Shown here: positions 1 through 12,109 of the stretch, piece after piece
Layout: each line of letters begins with the position of its first letter
Numbering within the stretch: the stretch's first letter is position 1
NCBI GenBank assembly: GCA_017591395.1
Contig: WEDG01000731.1
Coordinates: 210,438 to 274,437, forward strand
From: Schistocephalus solidus
Lineage: Eukaryota; Platyhelminthes; Cestoda; Diphyllobothriidea; Diphyllobothriidae
Length of the DNA stretch: 64,000 nucleotides
Reading direction: 5' to 3'
Translations under genes and position numbers: made by a program
Notes under the pieces: generated by a model
What the model saw: only the letters and a program-made list of their open reading frames with translations
Told to the model about the DNA's origin: nothing
Database searches by the model: none

Positions 1-1
1 G

Positions 2-3000
2 CCCGTAACTGGTTACAATAACGACTCTCAAAGTCAAGGAATTGATAACTCTTGCATTCTGAGGATGATCGGCGTCCCATTTGAGCATTTTAAACATCGC
101 CCACTGGGTTCGTTCATCGACTTGCGCACGTACGTTGATCAACTGGAAGATTTCTTCTACCAGGGTGACGGCCCCGTTTTCAGCACAAAGACTGCATTCG
201 AGGCGGCTGGCATTGACCTCATTCAGGTAGGCCCATTCAGGAGTCACAGCCCACGCGCAGTCATGTGGCCAGTCTTCACACCGCTCCTGGACAGTGATCA
301 ATTTGCACCTGCGCTTCATGACAGCGAACAGCTTTCCCAGCGAACTAGGCCTCTTTCCCCTGCATCCTTCGCAGCTTTCTCCTCTTGGATGTTTGACTAT
401 GTCAAAGTGCCGTCGGATACCCCCCCTTCGCAGGCCTTCCATGTCAATTTGACAGCCCCCACTGTCATTGGTAATTGGGAACTCTCGGCCACTTGTTTTG
501 CCCCCGATCTTGGGCTCTGGATGCCACAGAAACTGCACAGGGAGTCTATTCGCGTCACCCTGCCATTCCACTTCGAATTCAATCCGGTCACAAGGATGCG
601 ACTATCGGAGATACTTCACCCCTCGCTGTCCGTTAGCATGGCACAGCTTCCGCCTTTTGAGAGCCGTGTCTGCTATGAGGTCACTGTCTCGCTGACAGCG
701 GAAGACGCTGATTGGCAGGTATTCGGAAGCCGAAACCTTCTTCGGTGTGTCTGTACGGGCGACTCTGGGGTCACCTTCCAGCCAATAGCCCTAGCACCTC
801 GGAGACTCGGTCATCTGACAGTTACCGTGCGAGTCCTCGCTCTGACTGGCTCACTCATATGCAGTGAGGAGGCGGAGATTGGGGCAGACAATGGTACATC
901 GGTCATAGATACCATTCGGCGTCGCATCTTGGTGGTACCCAGTGGACAGAAGGTTTCCGCCACTGTGGGTGGATTGTTGTGTGTTCCACATTTTGCCCGA
1001 TTGAATCGGACGCTGCCACAGATACCGCAACCCTTCGTTCAAAGAGGCTCCCTCCGCAGTTACCTGTCTGTGTGTGGAAACACCCTAGGCAGGCTACCGT
1101 ACAATTTAAACAGACTCATACCCCTGCCGGATGGAGTCATCTGAGCAGAGCGTGGTAACGGTTTCTGCGGGTGCCTATTTCCTTAAATATCTATCTTTGA
1201 CAGCGAATCTAGCTGAAAAGGAGGTCAAGAGCCTTCTTAACTCGGCCATCCAGCATCTCCACACTGGGTATTCAAGTCTTTTGGAATTCAGTCATCAGGA
1301 TGGCTCATTTTCATCGCTCGGCGAGCAGTCAATGCCTCGCGGAAGTACCTGGTTCACTGCTCTTGTGTTAGGAGTTTTGAGTGAAGCTGAAAGGATCATT
1401 AACGATTTGAAATCTCGGGGCCTGATTATGGTCAGCATGGACCCTCTTCCAGCACTCTTGAAGGCCTTTGACTTCCTTCTGACAGTACAACGTGCTGATG
1501 GATGTTTTGTTGAGCACGACATCGCGTCTCGCAGCAAATTGCATGCCAGTTTTGCTCCAGACGAGAACGAGCGAACTTCCGATCTCACTCTCACCTCCCA
1601 TGTGCTCACGGCCTTCACAGACATGGTTGACTTCCAGAGGATGGCAAACTCTTCCGCTTACGAGAGTAGCGTCAGCTCAGCTGTGATCTGTCTTCTGACC
1701 ACTTTTGATTCTCTTGACGCCTCTCGATTGCCTACTTCAGTACTTGCCCTTCTCGGTTTTGCACTTTCCCGCTCACCAACCGGCTTGACAGGGGTAGGGC
1801 AGGACCGCGTGCAAGGCCTCTTTGCAGAGCTGCGTCGGCGAGCATTCCAGCAGAACTCTAGCGAAGACCGCCTGCGCTGGTGGCCGGACGATACTTCTGC
1901 CAATAGCGCTGAGTTCCGAGATCCCGCCCACGCAGTTGAGGCTACAGCCTACGCCCTTCTCACGCTCTCCGCCAATCAGACCTCAGCTGAGAACTTAGCG
2001 GTACTAAGGTGGCTTTCGCATCAGCAAAATGAACATGGAGGCTTCCACACCACCCAGGACACCATCGTAGCCGTGAGGGCCTTGGTGCATGCGGCAATTG
2101 GCTTGCCGCGTTTTCAGGAACCCCCTGCTCAGACTTTAGTTAGCGCCACTTTATGCCCCTCTGACTCGGCGCCTCTATGTAATTCAACAGAGGTAATACC
2201 GGTGAATGGTTTGAACGCGTATTGCACAAGGAAGTATCTGAACGATCGCCTCGATGCCAGTGATTTGTTGCACAGTGTTGTCTGGGAACTAACCTCACCT
2301 CAACCAAAGGACTATTATTGTGCGTCCGTTCGCTTAACTACATTTTACCATACTCTGGAACCGACAAATGAATCCCTCTTCTCCTTGGAAGTGGAAAACA
2401 ACCAGGGCAGGGACACCAAACAAGAGTGTACCCACACTAGAGTAAAAATCGTCATAAGGCTGTCGGAGATGGCTATGAAGCAAGCATCACCTCTGACCAT
2501 GGGTGTAATTCTCCTCAGTGTGCAGCTGCCCACTGGCTGGGAGACCAACCTGACAGCATCCACCTCCCTCATTTCGCAGCAACCGCCTTCTGCTCCTCTG
2601 CAAGTTGATCTGGATGCTGCTAATCGGACGGTATTGGCCTACTTCCAGGCCTTCACGGAGACAGAGTCAGAGGACTCGGGAGGGCGTTCTAAGCTGCTGC
2701 GATGCCTTACACTGGACCTCCAGCAGACCATGTTTGTAGAGTCGCTCGCTCCCTCTACCATCCTTGTGCAGGAGTACTTTGCACCGCATCGCAGAACACG
2801 CCGTACCTTCACTCCAAATTCCTGCAAAGAGTACTGGGCACAGCCGCATTTGTTGAGGCTAGCCAAAGACGAGACACATCTCGACCTGACAGCAGAAGGC
2901 TGTCCTCGATGTGCTGTCATGCCTCGGGAGAGTTTGATCCGGGCCATTGAGGAGTCTCTTTGTTTGTACAAGGGCACTCTACTCCTTTTCAGTCCCGATA

Positions 3001-3353
3001 GCCCTGTCGGGCCGCAGGCGGAGTCAATCGTGGGCACGGCCTATGAGGTTGCCTTTGGTGAGACAATTGCGGTTTGGAACACAACCTTAAAGCTTAACAA
3101 CCAGTGTCGGTGTGAAACCCTCGGGATGGCAGCATTTGTGATGCTTTCAACTTCTTCTCCCCATCGTCCGGTTGTTGGGGCTACTGAAATGAGCTTGGCT
3201 GGCTTTGATATTGTAAAAGTGAGCGATGTTGAGCAGGCACTGAAAGCCAACGTCGGTCGCTTTTTGCCCGAAGCAGTACGGAAAAAGTGTGCACGAATGC
3301 GTGGACTGCAGACGCTGCTGCGTAAGTGTGCAGCTGACTTGATAATTGTCTGA
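2..3353 (+). CDS. Thioester-protein family (alpha-2-macroglobulin / complement C3-like), 3' part, one frame change
   Basis: Secreted immune-type protein of the A2M/C3/TEP family. The frame is open from base 2, so the gene starts left of the window. It reads to about 1140, then continues one base later in frame from 1131 to the stop at 3351-3353. In order: the A2M-type SSWMFDY segment (near 383), TCFAPDLGLW (near 490), SVCGNTLG just before the thioester position (near 1070), the TED helices with DGSFSSLGE (near 1300), QRADGCF (near 1490) and GGFHTTQDT (near 2040), then the receptor-binding domain (about 2400-2790) ending in LVQEYFAP. A Cys-rich tail of about 190 residues follows, resembling the NTR/C345C domain of C3-type proteins. 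N-glycosylation sequons such as NLT, NGT and NRT are present. No intron is seen across 3.35 kb, unusual for the family. Family assignment is sure. C3-like rather than CD109-like is inferred from the tail. It could be a real gene with a sequencing indel or a recently broken copy. Confidence 0.85.
1120..1155 (+). other. Degenerate thioester site coinciding with a +1 frame change
   Basis: Family members carry Gly-Cys-Gly-Glu-Gln here. Aligning LSVCGNTLG...LPDG on the left and SEQSVV on the right leaves four bases (GTCA) between the GGA codon and TCT-GAG-CAG where three are expected. Removing any one base of the four gives Val, Ala or Ser, never Cys. The Gln and Glu of the motif are kept, the second Gly is Ser, and the thioester Cys is absent. 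The coding frames overlap only at 1131-1144, so an ordinary intron does not explain the shift. Confidence 0.7.
2788..3353 (+). other. NTR/C345C-like C-terminal domain of the thioester protein
   Basis: The region after the receptor-binding domain opens with a basic HRRTRR stretch (possible furin-type site), then has CPRC, C-x2-YKGTLLL, a pair CRC near 3110, and terminal Cys in RKKC and LLRKC. The spacing and the C-x2-YK start resemble the netrin-like domain at the C terminus of complement C3/C4/C5, which ordinary A2M and CD109 lack. The assignment rests on pattern only. Confidence 0.5.
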
Positions 3354-3376
3354 GCTATTTTTCTGACCATTTTGCC

Positions 3377-3382
3377 AATAAA
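3377..3382 (+). terminator. Polyadenylation signal AATAAA of the thioester-protein gene
   Basis: A canonical AATAAA lies 24 bases after the stop codon. No genomic poly(A) run follows it, which argues weakly against a recent processed retrocopy. Confidence 0.65.
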
Positions 3383-6300
3383 CACGTGACCATTGCTAGA
3401 TTTCCTTCTTCCTCCATTTCTTTTTGATAGTTCGAGGTTTCCTCGGCTTTGGTGTGAGCGTTTGTCATTAGGTGCCAAACGAGCACACCAAACGACGTTT
3501 TCGGCACGCATCCGTTCCTTCTTGCGGTCAGACTGCGTTTTGCGACCAGTCATGCCCCCTTTTCTTCAAATTTCGATAAGACGTAAACACTGTACTTCGC
3601 CCGAACACGAAGTATCCGGCATTATTTCAAGTGGAAGATCGTGGTATTGGGCTCGGTATGTCTGAAACTTGGAGTGCGATACATAATGCAGACTGATTTA
3701 AACCCCTCGTCATAAACTTTCCCTTGGATGGTCGCTGTAAACCTTACTAATAAGCGTTCATTGGACCAGAAGAACGAAGTTTGGTTGCCAAGTAAGTGCG
3801 CCACCCTCAATGTTGGGGTCAAAGTCTCGCTTGATCCCATACCGTCCGCCCGCCAGCTTGCTACTGACGACAACGAACCTTGTGCCATAGGACACTTGCC
3901 ACAAAGAATCTGTAGATATCATGCTAAGGGTTCAACAGGCAAGACACAGACAGCTGGTTCATGGTCGTTACCGATCATCGGTACCTTATCATTAATGCCT
4001 TATGAAGTGAGCTGTAAACATGTTGTCCCATGTTGTCCGCCCGCCAGCTTGCTACTGGCGATAAAGAACGTTTTGGGTAACGCGCTCACTTGACTTCTAT
4101 ATATACCTCGCTTCTTAAGGCACATGGCATACTGATGATCGGTAACGACCGTGAAACGGTGAACTGTGTCTTGCCTGTTGCACCCCTGCGTGCTGTCTAC
4201 GTATTATAAGGTTAATTTTAAATTTCCTGCTGGAATGTTGATCCTTTTCTAAATCGCTTTTTCCCCCGTAGTATATTGCCTCCTGTCGGCGTACAATCGA
4301 TGTGCTATCTTATGATACGTTAGCCTAAATTCTGAAACGTGTTTTTGGATATTAAAAGATTACTTAGGTACTGTTACAAGACAAATTATGTTGCGTAATG
4401 TTCTAAAGATATTTCAGTCAATTTTGAAAACCGGGCTTCTGAATGAACTTCTTGCTGACCACCTGCAAAAACTCCACTCTGTGCCGAATGACTCCTTAAG
4501 TGGCTTGAAATTTTAACATTGATTTTCGAAGCCCTTAGAAATTCAATTGCAAATATTATTTGTTGTACTACTTTTGTAGAGCATTACTTCTTCTTTGCTT
4601 TTTGTACTCGATGAAAGGGTGATTTGTGGTTTTCAACAACTTTATAACTATGAGACCGAACTGTCAATTCATAAAGCCTCGTATCTGTGCATTTGTTAAT
4701 GTTGCTTGTAAGGTGTAAAACCTGTGTCATATTCCTTGTAAAACTCTATGGGCACTGTATTTCGTCTTCTCAATAGCTTATAGAATTTTATTATTTCCCT
4801 TACATGAAAAATAGGCAGCTTGTAGTTTGGAAACCTTAAATTCAAGTGCAACAACCGGCAGTTTTCAAACTTTATTTGGACACTGAAAACGTTTTTTTAC
4901 AACCACAAGATACCCTTTTTAGGTATACAGTTTTAAGACGTAATTCACTATCAAATGAGTACAAGAAGGAATACTTTTACTCATGCTACTTAAGTAATCA
5001 TTGTTTATTGAGTTTAATTTTTGAAAAAGGCTGAAATGAAGCTCATTCAAAAGCCGGAATCCTGACGTGATCGAAATAGGCTGCAAGATAATTCGGATTC
5101 CAAAGCTATTTAAGTAATCCTTGTAAATCGAAAATACATTTCACAATTTCGATGAATACTTCATGAGACAGCAAATCTAATATCCATCTAAATATGCGAA
5201 TCACGGGGTGAAGGCAGTTGTTTGATTGTGTACCGATATACTGCATAGAATTTAAACTGTTAGGGATGTCTCGGACTCCAAATTTCATCATTGTTTCGCG
5301 GCCAACAGAAACGTCTTCTTGATGATTATTGAGATGGTGCCTCTCCTTATGTGCCATTTTTTACTTCTCGAACTGCACGAGATCCTTTATTAAGGCATAA
5401 GGATTTCTGATTACTAAAGTAGTGTTTTATTAGATTACTGCCCTTGCCGTAGAAGTTACATAGCGAAAAGTTTGCCCACACACGACATCATCTTCTAACC
5501 ATGACCAGACTTGCTTAACGGCCTGTTTTATCTGCTCATGCAAAAATGTGCAGGGCTTCGGAGCCTTGTCTGGCCACTAAATATCGTTCAGCACAATACT
5601 CACTACCAAAGGACAGAAGAGGCAAGCAGTCACTTCCCGACGCTTCAGCCTTCCGTGATGTCAGATCAGTAAACTTGGATTATACTGCCCAAGAATATAC
5701 TACTTCCGAGATGCAACCAGCTTTCAGTCGAAAACATGATGTAATGAAATAATGTCCCCTCCAAATCCTATCCCTATGTTTTCACGCAAAATTGGCAGGA
5801 GATCTTAATAGCGTACTGCGGCTTTATCACTGTTATTGTGCGTGACACGTGTTGGACATCGGCTTTAATTCGCGTCAGAGGCCCCTCACCGTCGGTAGAC
5901 AGACCACTGGTTCACGATAGAGGGTGTGATTAGTGAGGCCGATAATTCCTCGTGCTGTCCGTTGGCAGTCCTTGTGTTCACGCTTGTTAGCGCGTCGTGG
6001 TAGGTACGGATAGTGACCAATCCTATGAAATGTCAATCAAACTTGTGAAGTGCGTGTTCGATTGAGAGGGATTAATTAATTGGCAGTTTTAACATCGATC
6101 ATAGTGAGCTACAATCCCATGATATTACTGACAGGCCAGAACGCCAGTTATTGACTCTCTAAAGACATTGAATTCGGTAAAAACGACTATGCAAGTAATA
6201 TGCAGTTTTTGCTATCACCTTTCGGTAGCCTTATTAATTCAAGTATATTTTACAAAAAAACACGAACTAAAATAGCCTTTCTCCTCCTCATCTGGTAAAA

Positions 6301-8439
6301 AATCATGTCTTCAAAAGGAAAGGTATATTTAAGCCTTAAAAATTTTTCCCAATTACCGAATATTTTGAGCCTGATCCGCCTTTGCTATGGCGTTTAGGAT
6401 CATCAGTCTACAAGCTGTATGCTTCGTGCGCAAGGAAAATCATACATTCCTGTATGACATTGTGAATATGCTATATGGTATCCATAAAAATTTGTAATGA
6501 CTGTGGAATATGTTGTAGGCTTCATGAGTGGCATTAATAAATGGACGGGTACGATGCTATTTCACGGGACATTTTACGATCATAAAAACCTCAAAAGACG
6601 ACTTTTTCGAGTACAAAATTTGAAGATGACGTGATTGTCTAACGAGTAAGTACAAGAAAGCATAATTTAGACCGCGTTTTCTATAAAATATATTTGAATT
6701 CACAAGGACATCGAAAATCAGTAGAAACATGCACACTACTTATTGTGTTCTTTTTTCCGAGGGCTATTTCTACAGGCGGTCAAGTAGACGTGCATGGAAA
6801 AGCAGACATCTCGGCCTGTCTGAAATATTCTGGGATTATGCCACATGATGATTGATCTGAAAAACCCACTTAATTAATCCTTCCCAATCGAAAAGCACTT
6901 CAAAAATCCAATTTACATCTCAGAAGACCGTTCACGAACTGTACCTTCGGTGCTTTTCACCTATCACGGCGCGCTGACAATTGTGACTGCGATGATTGCC
7001 AACTGACTGACTGACTAACTCTGCTCTTTCTTTTCAGTCACTGGTGGTTTCTTGTGAATGTGCCTTATCGCACACACCTTTTTGAGAGCTTAGGGAAACT
7101 CGCAGTTCAGGCTGGTTTGTGTGCACTTCTACACCAACGCAGCTGTCGAATGCGCCGACTTGTTCTCAGTCCATCACCAGTCTTCCCTCTGCGAAGCAGG
7201 GAATGTAGTAGATGTTGCACCAATCGCGCCGCTCCGCACTGCTGGTCGGTGATCGACCTGATTGTTCTAGTAAGAGAACCGTCAGGTCCGTAGCAAAGCA
7301 AGCTCGAGAGCCTGACTTCGGCTTTCCCTGTTCCAACTCTAGTTTTTTGACTGTTTTGTCGTTTCACGTACTCAGAAAGCTTTAAGTAGCTGGGTTTTTG
7401 TAGTTCGCCGACAGGGTGGATGCTGTGTTTACAGTTTCACGGGATGATTTATAGTTGCATGCGGGTGGAGAGGGGTTGGACAGAGGTAAATACGTAGCTG
7501 TGGCGCGCGGAAGGGCACAGCTGGCCGATCGATCAACGATGCAGTTGCCGAGTCATTCACACCCGACCGGGTGAAGGCTCGTCCGCGTAGCTTTTCCGCA
7601 CACTACTGGATGTGCTAAATTTTGAAGGTATCTGTACCCTCGAGGTCTCAGCACGTTTTTGTGCCAAGATGCGTGACAGGGCCTTAGTTGAAAGGGACTG
7701 TCGACGGTGGCTATGCGACATTGAGTAGAAAAACTGATTGACTCCTTTTTGCGCAACACAACCATGTAAGGGGGGTAAAAGTGAATGAAACTGAGCGTAG
7801 GCAGAACCATTTTAATAAGCGTGCAATTATGCTCAGTTTTACGTCACTGTTTTGGGATAGGCTGACCATGCCAACAAGCTATTTTTGGGACATTACTGTC
7901 ACTCAGCTTGGGTCTTGCCTTTCACTAAGTGGCAAAGTACGTTACTCTGATTAAACTGCGTTCTCAAGCAAAATTTTACGCGCATGGTACTACACGGCTG
8001 TCCGAAGGAAGCTCACTTTTACACACTTAATGATAGGGGGCGTGAGGAGATAGTTCTATTAAAAGACTATGACTTGAGATACTCAAGGATGTTCGTGCTG
8101 ATTTAGCGAAAAGTGACAAATCCGGTTTAGGTCACTGCTCACATGTTGACAGCATCTACCAAAAGGTGTGATGAGAAGGGGCCGTTCACCGATCGTGGTA
8201 CGGAACTTGCTCGTCCGATTGTTTCTTGGAGCTTAAACTATAAATCTCGCAAGCAGCCGCATAGTGACTAGTAGTATTGGTAGATAACGCGTGGAACGAA
8301 ATACCTTGTTCTCATCAGCAGTCAGCCATACCCAACCCAACATATGAAACATCCGAGAACCGAATTCAGGATCTTCGCTCATGGAGCCTAAGGCTTTAGC
8401 ATTGAGCCAAGAGTGCGTTATCCTGTCGGGTGTGATGGC
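3383..8439. other. Gene-free intergenic stretch
   Basis: No credible coding region, RNA gene or retrotransposon domain was recognised apart from the small repeat element at 3844-4180. The reading frames here are short, lack family motifs and contradict one another on the two strands. Weak resemblance between about 4880-5160 and 6590-6930 may be an old direct duplication. Confidence 0.5.
3844..4180. repeat. Small nested inverted/direct repeat element (MITE-like)
   Basis: Arms 3934-3984 and 4129-4180 are inverted copies. ACAGGCAAGACACAG with GTCGTTACCGATCATCGGTA in the left arm is matched by the reverse complement around GATGATCGGTAACGACC and GTGTCTTGCCTGT. Direct copies of GTCCGCCCGCCAGCTTGCTA occur at 3844 and 4036. 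No coding capacity is seen. A non-autonomous DNA element or fold-back repeat is likely, and no target-site duplication was identified. Confidence 0.5.
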
Positions 8440-8680
8440 AAATATTAATTGTGGTAACTGGGCGTTATACTCAATAACCAAAGATCTCGGGTTTGAATCT
8501 CAGGAGTTGGGTATGACTGGCCGAAGACGGTTAATAAAACAAAAGTGGCCATTCCAGTCTCCTTTGTCTTTGTCGGTAGTGTCTTTCCGTCTCTAATATA
8601 CTAGCCGCTGAGCGGCTGTTGGTGGGATTCAAGAGTGAACCCAAAACACAACAGGACGCCGGGGTACGTGGTAAAAGCTC
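8440..8680 (+). mobile_element. tRNA-derived SINE-like repeat, copy 1
   Basis: A degenerate B-box-like GGGTTTGAATCTC is followed by GTTGGGTATGACTGGC, GTGGCCATTCCAGTCTCC, a TATACTAGCCGC segment and GCGGCTGTTGGTGGG. The same blocks in the same order occur in reverse near 44110-44340 and 61750-61905, which defines a dispersed family. Confidence 0.55.
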
Positions 8681-9487
8681 GAGAACTGCTATACAGTCGT
8701 CAACTCTGTCACCAAGAAAATATAAGCAGCCAAAATTAATAAGGGCCTGAATCTAATGAGGGATTAAAACGCAACTTTCGAAGACGATTGGAGAAGAATG
8801 AAACCAAAATATGCCACATAAACGCGTTTCTAGGGTTTTCCAAAAATCTATAAGTCAAATCCTCCCATAGGGCCCATCGTGGTGCTGATAGACACGCATA
8901 CCTTCACATGATTCTGGACTGGTTAAATGGCTTGTTAAACACTTGAAGAAGATGGTAAAAGGTTCGGAGTACAGTCGTCGCACCTTCAACGCATTTTGAG
9001 GAAAAATTCTAGGGCCTCCCTATAGCCCCCGATGAGATAATGGTTTCCTTTAGCGTCATATCTCTGTTCCTCTTCATAGTGAAAAATTTTAACACAAGAA
9101 CCGTCAGTTGACTGCTGGAGAGGCTTCTAGGAAAAGGGAAAATCGGCGGAAGCACAATAAGCGCCACCTCGTGGTCACTTCCTTCTATCATTACTACTGA
9201 AATTGGTTTCAGTAGGTGTGTTTACGATTATAGAAGCCTAATTTGCTGCAAAATAACCGCGCCCCGTATCATGCACATACGATGTTGATTGTTATGCACA
9301 ATTGTGACATATGTCATTTTTTTGGATTTGGACGGGTTGGTGGTCTATATTTGATGATCTCAGGGTGTTAGTTTCAGCACTTGTACCGTCTTGCGGGAGT
9401 TGGCACACAATCTCTTCCTATCCGGAACGCCAAATTCTTACTTGGGGGGTTTTGGGTTCAGCAGCTTACAAAGAAAGTTTATGGATA
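8681..9487. other. Gene-free stretch
   Basis: No gene, domain or repeat recognised. Composition is ordinary for the window. Confidence 0.5.
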
Positions 9488-10330
9488 GGACCATTCTTAG
9501 GGTTGGGGTTGGATTTAGGGTAAGCGGTTTGTTTTTGGATTATGGTTACGGTTGGCTTTAGCGATTAATTTAGGGTTTGTTTGAAGATTAGGATTTAAGT
9601 TCATTTCTGGGGTTATTATTAGCTGTTGGCTTGCGGTTGGAATTATTTTTAGGTTAACTGTTAGTTTTAGGGTTGAATTTGGCTTAAGGCTTAGGGTTAG
9701 GGTTCGTTTAAGGTGTAGGGTAACCGTTAGTTTTATGTTGGGGTTAGTTTAAGGGTTCGGGTTAGTTTTACACGTACGGTTAGAGTGAGGATTAGTTGTA
9801 GAGTTAGGGTTAGTTTGGGGCCTATTGTTAGGATTAGTTTTAGGGTTTTAATTGGTCTTAGCCCTACGGCCAGGGCTAGTGTCAGGGTTAGGGTTCGTTT
9901 TCGGTGAATGGCTAGTTTTGGGCAAGGTCAAGGTCAGGTTTAGTTTTAATCTTGCAGGTAGTAATAGTTTTCGGGTTAGCGCTAGTCTTCGACCTACTTT
10001 TATGGTATATTTTTGGGTTTAAGTTCGTTTCCGAGTTTTTTAGTTTAAGAGATATGTGTATGGTTATTTTTAGGGTTCGGTATAGTTTTAAGCGTACTTG
10101 TGATGTTAGTTTTAGGTCTAAGGTTAATTGTCGGGTTAGGGCTAGTTTTAGTCTTCCTGTATGGGTTAGGTTCCCAGCTAGGTTTAGATTTAGGCCAACG
10201 CTTATAGTTAGTTTTAGGGCTTAGTTGATTTTCAGGGTTAAGGTTGGTTTTAGGCCTAAGATCAAGGTCAGTTTAAGGCCTGTGTTCAGTTTTAGTCTTC
10301 CTGATAGGGTTAGTTTTCGGGTTATGGTTA
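9488..10330 (+). repeat. Degenerate telomere-like (TTAGGG-type) interstitial repeat tract
   Basis: About 850 bases are dominated by variants of TTAGGG and GGTTAGTTTTAGGG, with exact GGGTTAGGGTT runs (for example near 9700 and 9885) mixed with many substituted units. TTAGGG is the telomere repeat known in flatworms and most animals. The strand bias is constant (G-rich on plus) across the tract. Reading frames across it are by-products of the repeat. Confidence 0.75.
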
Positions 10331-11384
10331 TATTTTGTGTCCTTCCTCTTTGGCTTCCTAATTCCCTCCATTTCCTCCTTCGTGATGCTATAAGCCGTGT
10401 ACTTAAGACCATACTCAACGTGTGAATTCTCTCAACTTCAATTGATTATCCTTCTCTTACGACAAAAAAACATTTGCATTTTCATTGAAGCCTTGCCATA
10501 AGTTTACCTACCTGCGATTGAATGTTCGTTAGTGGCATTCAGTATACTGACACACACTTCTTTCATTACCGATTGCGCTAAAACGACCCACTACACAATG
10601 CACATGAGGCATACTGGTTTGCTTTGCTGTTATCTTAGGTAGTTTGATTCGTTTCAGTGCATTGTCGGCATTTTGTTTACAGTTTTCTCATTTCTCTGGA
10701 CTCCGTGAAGAGTGCACGTATTCTTCAATCATAGTTTGAGCCCTGCTACTAATACCCACCTCATGCCATCGGCGGCATCTTCAGAAATTTATCTTCTGAT
10801 TTTATAACGCATTTGCATTAAGGTTGCACTTGCATTTACTGCGCCAAGGCCATTTTCACGCCTTCTTCTTACGAACTTAATCTAACGGCTTCCGATTGTG
10901 TGGCCTTCGATCGGTTCATTTTGCTTTCCTTTTCCCGCCCATCGCAGTTCTGTTTATGGTCAGCTTTTGGACATTGGTTGTTACAATTTTTTAAACCTCG
11001 CGGGAACTGGTATATTGCTTGCATTATTATTTAAACGAAATAGATTTACCAGACGTTCACCAGCATTTTAGCCATTTCCTCGGTTCTTATACGTTGTATC
11101 ACTTTACCCCACCCGTAAAACTCCTATTATAACGGTTCCCGTATTACCGTAGCCTTTTCGGCCGGTTTTCTGAGCGGAAAATATTTTAAAAGTATGCAGG
11201 CGATGGAGCTACTGGACTACTGTTTAGGCACGTACTTCAGGCGAAACGGCCATACTTACGAGCAAATCCGAGGAAACCCGATGGAATCCCTGATATTCGG
11301 CGCTACGTGCATGACACTGCGCTTGTGCTAGCTCTTCCCCGATTTCATCCCCAGGCAGCAGGTTCTTCTCTTGAGTAAAATAAA
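10331..11384. other. Gene-free stretch
   Basis: No gene, RNA or known repeat recognised. Confidence 0.5.
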
Positions 11385-11826
11385 GTTATGAAAAACACTA
11401 ATAACGATTAACATCTGGGAGTTTTTTCACTGCTAGCCTGATCCCCACTGCATATTACGTCTGAGGTTGGCTGTAAACCGGCATTAAATACAATTATTAT
11501 TATTTTTATCTCTGTCTTAATCAAACTCTCAAACGTAGAAGAGGACGAAAATCGCAATGACCATGATATAATCTCATCATCTGCTCCGCCATCGCCAGCA
11601 AACACTTCTAGTCTGATCCCCACTGGATATTTCGTATGAGATTGCTTGTAAACCAGCATTAAATGCAATTATTATATTATAACAGGAAACGGGGATTCAG
11701 GGTTTGAGTAACATAAGTTTAGGAAAAACACTAATAGCGATTTACCTCCATGACATTTTATAACTGCTAGACTGATCTCCACTAAATATTTCGTCTGAAC
11801 TTGCCTGTAAACCGGCATTAAATACG

Positions 11827-11860
<34 letters not shown>

Positions 11861-11862
11861 AA
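11385..11862 (-). repeat. Three spaced copies of an ATT-microsatellite-linked motif
   Basis: Copies at about 11385-11510, 11600-11690 and 11722-11862 share CTGATCYCCACT, a TATTACGTCTGA-like block and GTAAACCGGCATTAAATAC, followed by ATT trinucleotide repeats. The longest pure ATT run is about 11832-11860. An opposite-strand copy lies at 24721-24812. The fixed head and simple-repeat tail fit the 3' end of a LINE or a short non-autonomous retroposon that ends in a microsatellite. Confidence 0.6.
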
Positions 11863-12109
11863 AATCTATATTAATCACTAATCCAATTCATGCGCCCGTT
11901 GTCTCACCTCTCCGTGCTCCTTCGGGGACAATTGATGCCAACATCCTTTTTAAAGTACGAATCCCACCTCGAGAGCGTGATACACCGTGATGGTATGGTG
12001 ACAACCAAACGAACATGCACTCGTTAAAACCCACTCAAGTCCTACTTACCCTGACATTTAATTCTGAACACTTGTTTTGCGATATAATCATGCAGAATAG
12101 CATTACCAA

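Noticed and set aside
4129..4180. CTGATGATCGGTAACGACCGTGAAAC as a hammerhead ribozyme core
   Set aside because: Stem II would start with a U-U mismatch, no stem III or cleavage triplet follows, and the partner arm of the inverted repeat does not conserve the core.
9952..10425. Overlapping frames in the G-rich tract as genes
   Set aside because: They are translations of TTAGGG-like repeats and exist in several frames at once.
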